Below, piece after piece: positions 1 through 6,508 of a stretch of DNA of 7,211 nt (the stretch's first letter is position 1; each line of letters opens with the position of its first letter). The stretch is from NCBI GenBank assembly GCA_013140395.1, contig JABFSY010000241.1, forward strand, positions 1 to 7,211, given 5' to 3'. The notes below the pieces were generated by a model. The model was not told where the DNA came from. It did no database searches and saw only the letters and a list, made by a program, of their open reading frames with translations. Both the position numbers and the translations under genes were made by a program. Origin of the DNA: Cyclobacteriaceae bacterium. Lineage in GTDB: Bacteria > Bacteroidota > Bacteroidia > Cytophagales > Cyclobacteriaceae.

Positions 1-216
1 GTAAAAGACTTTGGATTGGGAATTGCCAAAGCGGATCAGAAACATATATTCGATAAATTCTATCGTGTTTCAAGCGGCAACTTGGCCAAAAGCCAAGGCA
101 CAGGACTTGGGCTATCCATTGTCAAACAACTGATTGAACAGCAGAATGGAAAAATAATTGTTAGTAGCGAACTAGGCAAAGGATCAACATTTACTCTTTA
201 CTTTCCACTTACTTAA
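1..216 (+). CDS. Sensor histidine kinase, C-terminal ATPase end (5' truncated by window)
   Basis: The reading frame is open from base 1 and encodes the last 71 residues of a histidine kinase; the dimerisation, phospho-acceptor His and N-box parts lie outside the window. What remains is the second half of a HATPase_c domain. It has a G1-box (DFGLGI, residues 3-8), an F-box (FDKFYRV, about 18-24) and a G2-box (GTGLGLSIVK, about 34-43). The usual closing beta strands follow, ending in STFTLYFPL just before the stop. These boxes bind ATP, so the protein should autophosphorylate and pass phosphate to the regulator encoded 3 bp downstream, which is almost certainly co-transcribed. An apparent start at the TTG of base 16 is only an internal codon inside the G1-box. 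Signal specificity cannot be judged because the sensor part is absent. Confidence 0.95.
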   Translation, partial: VKDFGLGIAKADQKHIFDKFYRVSSGNLAKSQGTGLGLSIVKQLIEQQNGKIIVSSELGKGSTFTLYFPLT

Positions 217-219
217 AAA

Positions 220-903
220 ATGGCAAAACTATTAATCATCGAAGACGAACCTTCCATGCAACTCGGGTTAAAAGACAACATGGAATTAGAGGGATATCTG
301 GTAGAAACGGCAAGCGATGGCGAAGAAGGTTTGTTTAAAATTAAAACCAATTCGTTCGATCTGATTTTATTGGATGTGATGTTGCCTAAACTCTCCGGCT
401 TTGATGTTTGCAAAGCGGCTCGATCAGCCGGCATCAGCACTCCGATCGTTCTATTGACTGCACGCGGTGAAGAAATCGATAAAATATTGGGTCTGGAGTT
501 TGGTGCCGATGACTATATCACCAAGCCATTTAGTGTTCGAGAGTTATTGGCACGGGTAAAAGCGATTCTGAGACGCAGTCAACTTCAACCAGTGAAAGAC
601 ATAGCCAGAACCACCATCGGTCGGCTGAATATTGATTTTGAATCGTTTCATGCCACCGAGAATCAAATCGAAATAAAACTATCACATAAAGAATTTGAAA
701 TCTTATCTTACCTACATCAACACAAAAACCAAGTAGTAAGTCGTTATGATTTATTAGAAAAAGTATGGGGTTACGATGAACAACCCACCACCCGAACTGT
801 TGATAATTTTGTGGTCCGCCTTCGCCAGAAAGTAGAACTCAATCCAAATCAACCAAGAGTAATCTTAACAGTGCACGGCACCGGGTATAAGCTCGTTGTT
901 TAG
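220..903 (+). CDS. OmpR/PhoB-family DNA-binding response regulator
   Basis: This 227-residue protein has the normal length and order of an OmpR-type regulator. The receiver domain (about 3-117) shows the acidic pair E8/D9, phospho-acceptor D52 in LLDVMLP, T80 in LLTA and K102 in TKPF, so every residue needed for phosphorylation is present. A winged-helix domain fills about 125-227, with LSHKEFEIL, the RTVDNFVVRLRQKV recognition region and the C-terminal HGTGYKLV hairpin. It starts at ATG, 3 bp after the kinase stop, with an A-run and no Shine-Dalgarno sequence. The partner is presumably the upstream kinase. The phased half-sites at 981-1032 are a plausible target (inference). The exact regulon cannot be read from sequence, so no gene symbol is given. 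Confidence 0.97.
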   Translation: MAKLLIIEDEPSMQLGLKDNMELEGYLVETASDGEEGLFKIKTNSFDLILLDVMLPKLSGFDVCKAARSAGISTPIVLLTARGEEIDKILGLEFGADDYITKPFSVRELLARVKAILRRSQLQPVKDIARTTIGRLNIDFESFHATENQIEIKLSHKEFEILSYLHQHKNQVVSRYDLLEKVWGYDEQPTTRTVDNFVVRLRQKVELNPNQPRVILTVHGTGYKLVV

Positions 904-963
904 TCAATAGCCGACAGTCTATAGTCGATGGCTAGCGTGCAATTGACCATGGACTATTGACTA
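901..963. repeat. Palindromic intergenic element made of GTCNATRG-like octamers
   Basis: A perfect 10-bp inverted repeat, tagtcaatag (901-910) and ctattgacta (954-963), starts on the stop codon of the response regulator. A nested alternative stem pairs 921-931 with 947-957 (11 bp, one G-G mismatch, 15-nt loop). The left half carries octamers of the form GTC(A/T/G)AT(A/G)G in forward orientation (903-910, 917-924, 924-931). The right half carries related words in reverse, and another lies at about 967-974. It could act as an RNA hairpin ending or stabilising the kinase/regulator transcript. It lacks a T-tract, so a classical intrinsic terminator is not supported. Confidence 0.6.
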
Positions 964-980
964 TTTCCCATCGACCAACA

Positions 981-1032
981 GTTACATCTTGTTACAATCG
1001 TTTACCGCCCGGTGACATCTTCGCCCGTTGAC
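981..1032. promoter_or_regulatory. Candidate OmpR-family operator: phased direct half-sites
   Basis: Five-base half-sites recur at helical spacing: GTTAC (981-985), GTTAC (991-995), TTTAC (1001-1005) and GTGAC (1012-1016), with a weaker TTGAC at 1028-1032. The spacings are 10, 10, 11 and 16 bp. Read on the minus strand, the first three are GTAAA-N5-GTAAC-N5-GTAAC, which resembles the known CpxR box GTAAA-N5-GTAAA. OmpR/PhoB-family regulators bind head-to-tail direct repeats with about 10-11 bp period, and such a regulator is encoded just upstream. A loose Bacteroidota -7-like GTTATTTG at 1038-1045 with no good -33 TTG would fit an activator-dependent promoter. Binding by this particular regulator is inference. 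Confidence 0.5.
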
Positions 1033-1088
1033 CTCCCGTTATTTGTAGTGTGAGTCAAATTATACAAAACACTAAAACAAATAATAGT

Positions 1089-1493
1089 ATGAAAACAAAA
1101 ATTATCATTGCCGGGGTTATTGTGGCAGCAGTTAGCGTCATGACAGTGAGAAATGCGCAAGCACGGGATCAACAGGATCCTTCTGTTAAAATCATTCCGA
1201 CTACTCAGAAGGACGTTATCAAAGTTATCTACGCCTTCAACTCAGCGGAAGTAGTAAACGTAAAATTCAGCAATCGCGAAGAAGTACTTAAAACAGACGA
1301 AATCTCTCCGAAAGACTTCGAAGGTGGGTTTTCGAAAAAATACAATGTGGAAAAAATGGATGACAAACCATTTTGGGTAGAAATTAGCAATTCGGCTTTA
1401 TCTGTTACCTATAGAATGAAGTCACAAAACGGTAAGTGGTCAGCGCAACTTGAAAAGACAACTTATACCAATCCAATAGTTGCGATGAATTAG
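1089..1493 (+). CDS. Small secreted protein of unknown function
   Basis: I do not recognise a named family. From the ATG at 1089 the protein has 134 residues and opens with a clear Sec signal peptide: MKTK, a hydrophobic core to about residue 20, and a likely signal peptidase I cut after AQA (residues 23-25). The mature ~109 residues contain alternating hydrophobic stretches (DVIKVIYAF, VVNVKFSN, PFWVEISN, ALSVTYRM) typical of a small beta-sandwich, with no catalytic motif or cysteine. The frame is open upstream to a GTG at 1050, but that start would bury the signal peptide behind 13 polar residues, so 1089 is preferred. It sits behind a two-component pair and phased operator-like repeats and is followed by a terminator-like hairpin, so it is probably a single-gene transcript. 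A periplasmic or envelope role is inferred from the signal peptide alone. Confidence 0.85.
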   Translation: MKTKIIIAGVIVAAVSVMTVRNAQARDQQDPSVKIIPTTQKDVIKVIYAFNSAEVVNVKFSNREEVLKTDEISPKDFEGGFSKKYNVEKMDDKPFWVEISNSALSVTYRMKSQNGKWSAQLEKTTYTNPIVAMN

Positions 1494-1498
1494 GGTTC

Positions 1499-1550
1499 GT
1501 TTGAGAAAGGTGATGTAGCTTTTGGTCAGGCTACTCACCTTTACTCAAAC
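1499..1550 (+). terminator. Strong hairpin, probable transcription terminator
   Basis: The arm gtttgag (1499-1505) pairs with ctcaaac (1544-1550). The stem continues through aaggtga against tcacctt to gtagc (1515-1519) against gctac (1530-1534), with a 10-nt loop and only small bulges. It begins 5 nt after the stop of the small secreted protein gene and is followed by the T-rich atttgtaatttt. Position and strength suggest termination of that gene before the next one. Confidence 0.75.
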
Positions 1551-1555
1551 ATTTG
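1522..1555 (+). promoter_or_regulatory. Weak Bacteroidota-type promoter candidate
   Basis: TTG at 1522-1524 and aacatttg at 1548-1555 are separated by 23 bp. They resemble the Bacteroidota TTG / TAnnTTTG promoter, with five of six fixed bases matching in the -7 box. Transcription would start near 1562, about 25 bp before the TTG start codon of the sugar-binding-domain gene. It overlaps the terminator hairpin, and the match could be chance. Confidence 0.3.
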
Positions 1556-1586
1556 TAATTTTACACCACTGAAAAACTTACTTCCT

Positions 1587-2555
1587 TTGAAAACAGGTAT
1601 TGTCATATTCCTTCTCTTCGTTGTTCCGATTGATACTATCTTTTCCCAAGTGATCAGTTTAAACGGGGATTGGAAATTTCATATCGGTGATCGCCCTGGG
1701 TGGTCTGCCACTGACTACCAAGACGGTGGCTGGGAGGCCATTCGCGTGCCTGCTCATTGGGAAGATGAAGGCTTCAACGGCTACGATGGATTTGCGTGGT
1801 ACCGAAAAAGTTTTGATGGTACTAAATTGATTAAAGAAGAAAACTACTATCTCAACTTAGGCTTTATTGATGATTGTGATGAAGTCTATGTAAATGGAGT
1901 GCTGGTTGGTCTTTCTGGTTCGATGCCGCCCAAATTTAAAACTGCCTATAATGCCGAAAGAAAATATACACTGCCCAATGAGCTGATCAACTTCAAAGGT
2001 CAGAACAGTATTGCTATTCGAGTGTATGATGTTACGCAGGGTGGTGGAATCATAGATGGCAAATTGGGTATCTATCGTTCTCCGAAAAGTAGAATGCTGA
2101 TTGACCTGCAAGGTTTATGGTCATTCACCACGAGTAGAGACTGGCAACCGATAAAAGATGATCGTGAATGGAAAAAAATAATGGTTCCTTCCAATTGGGA
2201 GCATCAAGGATATTCGAGATACGATGGGTTCGCCTGGTACAAAAAAACATTTACACTTGATGTGAAGTCCATTGCAAGTGACGAAGAGTTAGTTCTTTTG
2301 CTTGGTAAAATTGACGATTTTGACAGAGCTTATCTCAACGGTAAGCAAATTGGAAAAACCTACGATGGCCAACCCTACGGAGAGAGTCGATCATTCGACC
2401 AACTCCGTGTCTATACCATTCCAATCGGATTGTTGAAAAAAGACGGTCTCAATACACTCGAAGTAATTGTGGAGGACATGGGGAACGATGGAGGAATTTA
2501 TCAGGGGCCTGTGGGAATCACAACTCGAACCTCTTTTGAGCGATATTATCGATAA
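1587..2555 (+). CDS. Secreted tandem GH2-type sugar-binding (galactose-binding-like) domain protein
   Basis: This 322-residue protein has a signal peptide (residues 1-20, cut near IFS/QV) followed by two homologous jelly-roll domains, about 24-163 and 172-311. Each has the features of the N-terminal sugar-binding domain of family 2 glycoside hydrolases: LNGDWKF or LQGLWSF, a VP..W motif (VPAHW, VPSNW), YDGFAWYRKSF (66-76) or YDGFAWYKKTF (212-222), and a strand with YVNG or YLNG. Each ends in a Gly-rich turn before LGIY or VGI. No immunoglobulin-like domain or catalytic TIM barrel follows, so it is not a full beta-galactosidase or beta-glucuronidase. A carbohydrate-binding or structural periplasmic role is inferred. 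The start appears to be TTG at 1587: no ATG or GTG precedes it in frame after the stop at 1491, and the first internal ATG is at about residue 113. A loss of catalytic domains by frameshift is unlikely, because unrelated sequence and a new gene follow. Confidence 0.88.
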   Translation: MKTGIVIFLLFVVPIDTIFSQVISLNGDWKFHIGDRPGWSATDYQDGGWEAIRVPAHWEDEGFNGYDGFAWYRKSFDGTKLIKEENYYLNLGFIDDCDEVYVNGVLVGLSGSMPPKFKTAYNAERKYTLPNELINFKGQNSIAIRVYDVTQGGGIIDGKLGIYRSPKSRMLIDLQGLWSFTTSRDWQPIKDDREWKKIMVPSNWEHQGYSRYDGFAWYKKTFTLDVKSIASDEELVLLLGKIDDFDRAYLNGKQIGKTYDGQPYGESRSFDQLRVYTIPIGLLKKDGLNTLEVIVEDMGNDGGIYQGPVGITTRTSFERYYR

Positions 2556-2566
2556 CTGCATTTCAA

Positions 2567-2586
2567 TTCTATCGACTTGGATAGAA
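2567..2586. repeat. Perfect 7-bp inverted repeat with 6-nt loop
   Basis: The arms ttctatc (2567-2573) and gatagaa (2580-2586) flank gacttg. It lies 12 bp past the stop of the sugar-binding-domain gene and covers the putative -33 TTG of the next promoter. It could be a weak terminator stem (no T-tract follows) or an operator. Confidence 0.4.
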
Positions 2587-2607
2587 AGGTATTTCGCTCT
2601 AATTTCG
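2577..2607 (+). promoter_or_regulatory. Bacteroidota-type promoter candidate
   Basis: TTG (2577-2579) and TAATTTCG (2600-2607) are 20 bp apart, within the usual range for the Bacteroidota TTG / TAnnTTTG promoter; the -7 box has one mismatch. The start of transcription would be near 2613, giving a leader of about ten bases before the ATG at 2624. Confidence 0.5.
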
Positions 2608-2623
2608 TTCGTATAAATAAAGC

Positions 2624-3862
2624 ATGTCTCGATTTCTCGTCTTGCTACTCCTTGGTTTTTATTTTCAGTTGGCATTTGCTCAAACGGAGAAGAAATCAAT
2701 CAACGGAAAAGTTATTGACGCTGCGACCAAAGAACCTTTGCCGTTTGTAAACGTATTCCTTGCCAATACCACAACTGGCACAAGTAGCTTAGCTGACGGC
2801 ACATTTCTTATCGAAGGAATCGTAATCGGTAAATACGATCTAATTGCTTCCTATGTCGGTTACAAGCCTTTTTCACTACCCGTTGATTTCTCAGAGAAAA
2901 AGAATGGATATACAAAAGAAGTCCAACTCACCATAGAACTGGAACAGGAGGCAAAAGAATTGCTGGCTATCGTGGTGCGGGAGGATACAGTGAACTGGGC
3001 AAGGAACTTTGAGGATTTTAAAAAGCACTTTTTGGGGGAAACGCATAATTCAAAAAAGTGCAGAATCCTAAACCCGAAAGACATTCATCTTTATTTTGAT
3101 CCAAAAGATGGCGTTTTAGTAGCTCACTCCAAAAAACCTATCGAGATCGAAAACTTAGCTTTGGGATACAAGATCTACTATTATCTATATCAATTTGAGG
3201 TCAACTTCAAAACCGATTTGATCTACATCTTTGGAGTGCCACGATTCGAAGAGTTGGTACCGAACAAGGACAGGCAAGCAAAAATTTGGCAACGCGAAAG
3301 AAAGCAGGGCTACTACGGATCTGTCACCCATTTCACAAGGGCATTGCGAGATTCTTCTTTAAAAGAAAGTGGATTCGTTGTTAAGAAAATTTTCACAAAA
3401 GCGAACCCAGAAAGACCGCCTGATGAATGGCTGAATAAGAAAATCAAGCAGTTGAGAGATAAAAATAAGAGTAACGTACTTATCCTATCTGCAGACTCAA
3501 AAGATAGCCTTTCATACTATATGAAACTTCGAAGCTTACCCAAACAAGTTGATAGCATCGCTAAAAAGATTTATACCGGAGCAGAGTTTGTCCGATCAAA
3601 CAAAGAGACGCTTGAGAATATCAATGGAAAATACGAGGTCGTCTTCGACAGCCGCGAAGAAATTGAATACCTAAATGTAGTGCGTAGAAAATACACCGAG
3701 AAACAAAAGAGCATCTTCCATTTTCTCAGCAACTCGTTGACAATCTATTCGAATGGCTACTACGAGGATGTGCGCAGCCTTTTTTTGGAGGGATATCGCT
3801 CATGGCATGAAAAATACTCGAATATTCTACCGCTAGAGTATCTCCCTCCCTTGGGCAAATAA
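2624..3862 (+). CDS. Secreted carboxypeptidase-like regulatory domain protein
   Basis: This 412-residue protein starts at ATG with a signal peptide (1-19, likely cut at AFA/QT). A CarboxypepD_reg-like beta-sandwich follows at about 26-107 with the usual landmarks: INGKVIDAATKEPLPFVNVFL, GTSSLADGTF and YVGYKP. In Bacteroidota this module caps many outer-membrane and periplasmic proteins, including TonB-dependent receptors. The remaining ~300 residues are not a TonB plug or barrel: the protein is far too short and is rich in Lys, Glu and Tyr. A distinctive segment at about 129-151 (NFEDFKKHFLGET, C146, RILNP) resembles a conserved stretch I recall from other Bacteroidota proteins of this size, but its function is unknown to me. 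No catalytic motif is evident. A periplasmic or outer-membrane-associated role is inferred. It appears to be a single-gene unit with its own promoter. Confidence 0.88.
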   Translation: MSRFLVLLLLGFYFQLAFAQTEKKSINGKVIDAATKEPLPFVNVFLANTTTGTSSLADGTFLIEGIVIGKYDLIASYVGYKPFSLPVDFSEKKNGYTKEVQLTIELEQEAKELLAIVVREDTVNWARNFEDFKKHFLGETHNSKKCRILNPKDIHLYFDPKDGVLVAHSKKPIEIENLALGYKIYYYLYQFEVNFKTDLIYIFGVPRFEELVPNKDRQAKIWQRERKQGYYGSVTHFTRALRDSSLKESGFVVKKIFTKANPERPPDEWLNKKIKQLRDKNKSNVLILSADSKDSLSYYMKLRSLPKQVDSIAKKIYTGAEFVRSNKETLENINGKYEVVFDSREEIEYLNVVRRKYTEKQKSIFHFLSNSLTIYSNGYYEDVRSLFLEGYRSWHEKYSNILPLEYLPPLGK

Positions 3863-3878
3863 ATATCAAAAATCATCT

Positions 3879-3914
3879 GTCCGATTACGGACGCGCTTGC
3901 ATCTTTTCGGACGC
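3879..3914. promoter_or_regulatory. Candidate activator site: GTCCG-N4-CGGAC palindrome plus repeated CGGACGC
   Basis: GTCCG (3879-3883) and CGGAC (3888-3892) form a palindrome around ATTA. The word CGGACGC occurs at 3888-3894 and again at 3908-3914, exactly 20 bp or two helical turns apart. It lies about 150 bp upstream of the first permease start and 50-90 bp upstream of the sigma-54-like elements, as an enhancer site would. The alternative is a short terminator hairpin for the preceding gene, but no T-tract follows directly. Confidence 0.4.
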
Positions 3915-3938
3915 TCGAAATCTCAAAAAACTAACAAT

Positions 3939-3982
3939 TGGCTGGAAAAAGGCAGTACTAACTTGGTGGCATTGTTCTTGGA
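3939..3982 (+). promoter_or_regulatory. Two overlapping-region sigma-54-like -24/-12 candidates (weak)
   Basis: The first candidate, ttggctggaaaaaggca (3938-3954), keeps the GG-N10-GC dinucleotides exactly but is poor elsewhere. The second, tggcattgttcttgga (3967-3982), keeps TGGCA and TTG but has GG where the -12 GC is expected. Each matches about nine of thirteen consensus bases. The second would start transcription near 3993, giving a leader of about 70 nt before the ATG at 4063. Neither is convincing alone; the upstream palindrome adds some weight. Confidence 0.3.
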
Positions 3983-4062
3983 TAGTGAATTATGCTTTGG
4001 CCTTAGCGAGAATGAAAAAAAGCCAAAAACTCCAACGGACAGATTATTATACTAAAAACGAC

Positions 4063-6507
4063 ATGTTACAAAACCTAAAAATAGTCTTCCGTCATTTAAG
4101 TAGGCAGAAACTAAATACTTCACTGCACATCATCGGCCTCACCCTTGGCTTGAGTGTTTGTTTAGTAATCGCGTTGTTCATTCGTTACGAACTAAGTTTT
4201 GATGCCTATCACGAAAAAGCAGATCGCACCTATCGGGTTATTTCCAAATGGACACAGAATGGCAAATCCAATTACCACTTCTCTACTCCCTTTCCATTAG
4301 CAAATGCCATTCGTACAGAAGTTACCGGGCTTGAACATGTGAGCTTTGCACATCCCGTATACACCAAAATCGTAGAGGTAAACCCACAAAACAGATTCGT
4401 TGACGAACGCATCATGGCTGTGGAGCCTGAGTTCCTAGAAATCTTCAAAGTAGAAACCCTGAAAGGAGACTTGTACAAAACCCTTCGCACCCCCTACCAA
4501 GCTGCGCTAACTGAATCTACCGCCAAAAAACTCTTTGGCAATGAAGACCCCATCGGGAAAACATTAAGTTTTACTGTTGGCGATAAATTTGAATTTACTG
4601 TCGGAGCTCTCATCAAAGATTTTCCAGCCAATACTCACCTTCCAGCCTCTATGCTGGTTTCCTATTCTTACTCAGAAAAGTTTTTACAACCTAACTTAGA
4701 TGGATGGACGTACGTCTCAGGAACCGAAACATTGATTGTTGTTCCAGAAAATGCTGATCTAAAGATTATTCAATCTCAACTTAAAGCAATTGTTGATAAA
4801 CACATCAACCCAAAAGAGGATTTACCGGATTTCTCGAGCGATCTTGAAATTCAGTCGCTGAGCGAAGTCCATTTTAATAGCTCGCTTGCCGGTGGGGGGA
4901 ATTGGGTACAAGCAGTCTCACCAAGTTGGCTATGGTTTTTTGGCATCATCGGTATAACCGTATTGGTACTGGCCTGTATTAACTTCATAAACTTATCTAC
5001 AGCGCAAGCTCTAACAAGAGCTAAAGAAGTGGGCGTACGCAAATCCGTTGGGGCAGGAAGGTTCAATCTCATCGTTCAGTTTTTATCAGAGGCCTGGATA
5101 CTAACATTTATATCAGGGATTTTTGCCATTGCCTCAGCTCAACTGGCGATGCCAAGTATCAATTCCCTCTTGGATAAAAATATCCCGTTCGATGTTATCC
5201 AGTCACCTATTTTACTGCTCTTCATCCTGGCCGCTGCTATCTTCATCGGATTAACGGCTGGGATTTATCCGGCCTGGGTAATCTCGAAATTCAATCCATC
5301 GCTTACGCTAAAGGCTGGATCCACCTCCTCGGGCGATCATGGCTCGGCTTGGTTGCGTAAAGGACTTGTGGTAGCACAATTTAGTATATCGATTGGTCTG
5401 TTGATAGTGGTACTCATAATTTCACAACAAGTGAACTTCTTGCGAAGCAAGAATCTAGGATTTAGCAAAGACAATATTATCAATGTTGATATACAACCGC
5501 GCGTTAACAAACATGAACTCTTTAAGAATGAGTTGGGAAAAATTAGGGAAGTGAAAGATGTTTCATTTGCTACATCTACTCCCAGCAGTCAAGGTCACTG
5601 GGGCACCATCATGAATCGTACGGGCAGACAGGATCCTTCCAGAAAAGAAGTGACGCTTATTTTTGGTGACGATCGATTCTGTAAGATGTATGGATTTGAA
5701 TTACTTGCCGGTCGATTTTTAGAAGCCTCTGACACCAATTACGTTGCTAAGTCAGTAGCCGAAAAGGATCAAATAATGAAGGCCGTAGTCAACGAGCAAT
5801 TAATTAAGGAGTTAGAGTTTAAATCGAATGAAGAAGCCATTGGTGAACGAATTTGGGTTGGATGGAACAGTGGCAATGTAGAGATAGTGGGAATAGTGAG
5901 TGACTTCAACACTGGACCTTTGCAAGAAGTGATAAAACCAGCATTGATAACGCCTAATGCAAGAGATTACGAGCAAGCAGGCATCAAAATCGAAGCCAAT
6001 AGTAATGTACCCGAAACCATTGCCGCAATTGAGACCGCTTGGAAATCAACTTACCCTGAAGGAATATTTTCTTACAAATTTTTAGATGAACAGATCGATA
6101 GCTTCTACAAAACAGAAGAAAGACTTTTTAGTCTCTTCAAAATTTTCTCAGGCTTGGCCATGTTCATTTCATGTTTAGGTCTATGGGGACTAGCCACATT
6201 TGCAGCCCAATCGCGCACAAAAGAAATTGGCATCCGCAAAGTTTTAGGAGCATCGGTCAATAAAATCGTTGTTCTTCTTTCAAAAGATTTTCTATTGCTT
6301 GTAGTGGTAGCGATGGTCATTTCAACCCCGTTTGCTTGGTACGGTATCAATCAGTGGTTGCAAGGCTATGCCTTTCGAGTTAATATCAGTTGGTGGATTT
6401 TTGGATTTGCTGGAATAATTGCTGTCTCCATTGCGATGATCACAGTAAGTTTCCAAGCAATCAAGGCTGCCATGAGTAATCCTGTGGAGAGTTTGAGAAA
6501 TGAATAA
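4063..6507 (+). CDS. MacB/FtsX-type ABC transporter permease
   Basis: From ATG 4063 this is an 814-residue permease with the duplicated architecture common in Bacteroidota. TM1 (about 20-42) leads into a MacB-type periplasmic domain (about 43-285). A first FtsX core follows with TM2-TM4 (about 289-312, 340-365, 383-407), including EVGVRKSVGA. TM5 (about 434-458) leads into a second periplasmic domain (about 459-685), and a second FtsX core has TM6-TM8 (about 690-712, 735-765, 778-803), including EIGIRKVLGA. No Walker motifs are present, so the ATPase must be encoded elsewhere. The frame is open to a GTG at 3985 and an ATG at 4012. The start at 4063 is chosen because MLQNLKIVFRHLSRQKLNTSLHIIGL aligns with the N-terminus of the next permease, MLKNFFKTAWRNIVRHRTYSIINFIGL. 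The longer form would add polar residues encoded in the promoter/leader region. Its substrate is unknown; related permeases export lipids, peptides or antibiotics. Confidence 0.93.
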   Translation: MLQNLKIVFRHLSRQKLNTSLHIIGLTLGLSVCLVIALFIRYELSFDAYHEKADRTYRVISKWTQNGKSNYHFSTPFPLANAIRTEVTGLEHVSFAHPVYTKIVEVNPQNRFVDERIMAVEPEFLEIFKVETLKGDLYKTLRTPYQAALTESTAKKLFGNEDPIGKTLSFTVGDKFEFTVGALIKDFPANTHLPASMLVSYSYSEKFLQPNLDGWTYVSGTETLIVVPENADLKIIQSQLKAIVDKHINPKEDLPDFSSDLEIQSLSEVHFNSSLAGGGNWVQAVSPSWLWFFGIIGITVLVLACINFINLSTAQALTRAKEVGVRKSVGAGRFNLIVQFLSEAWILTFISGIFAIASAQLAMPSINSLLDKNIPFDVIQSPILLLFILAAAIFIGLTAGIYPAWVISKFNPSLTLKAGSTSSGDHGSAWLRKGLVVAQFSISIGLLIVVLIISQQVNFLRSKNLGFSKDNIINVDIQPRVNKHELFKNELGKIREVKDVSFATSTPSSQGHWGTIMNRTGRQDPSRKEVTLIFGDDRFCKMYGFELLAGRFLEASDTNYVAKSVAEKDQIMKAVVNEQLIKELEFKSNEEAIGERIWVGWNSGNVEIVGIVSDFNTGPLQEVIKPALITPNARDYEQAGIKIEANSNVPETIAAIETAWKSTYPEGIFSYKFLDEQIDSFYKTEERLFSLFKIFSGLAMFISCLGLWGLATFAAQSRTKEIGIRKVLGASVNKIVVLLSKDFLLLVVVAMVISTPFAWYGINQWLQGYAFRVNISWWIFGFAGIIAVSIAMITVSFQAIKAAMSNPVESLRNE

Positions 6508-6508
6508 C

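Noticed and set aside
901..963. Classical intrinsic terminator after the response regulator
   Set aside because: The long loop, alternative stems and absence of a T-tract argue against it; it is reported as a palindromic repeat instead.
1050..1088. GTG start 13 codons upstream of the small secreted protein
   Set aside because: It would place polar residues before an otherwise perfect signal peptide and would overlap the likely promoter and leader. The ATG at 1089 explains the sequence better.
1857..2111. Minus-strand open frame inside the sugar-binding-domain gene
   Set aside because: It lies opposite a conserved domain, has no recognisable protein features and is a frame shadow.
2391..2699. 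Minus-strand open frame spanning the gap before the CarboxypepD_reg gene
   Set aside because: It overlaps two well-supported genes and a promoter candidate, and its translation shows no domain or signal peptide.
3985..4062. N-terminal extension of the first permease (GTG 3985 or ATG 4012)
   Set aside because: The added residues are unlike permease N-termini, and the ATG at 4063 aligns with the start of the neighbouring paralogue. The region fits a leader.
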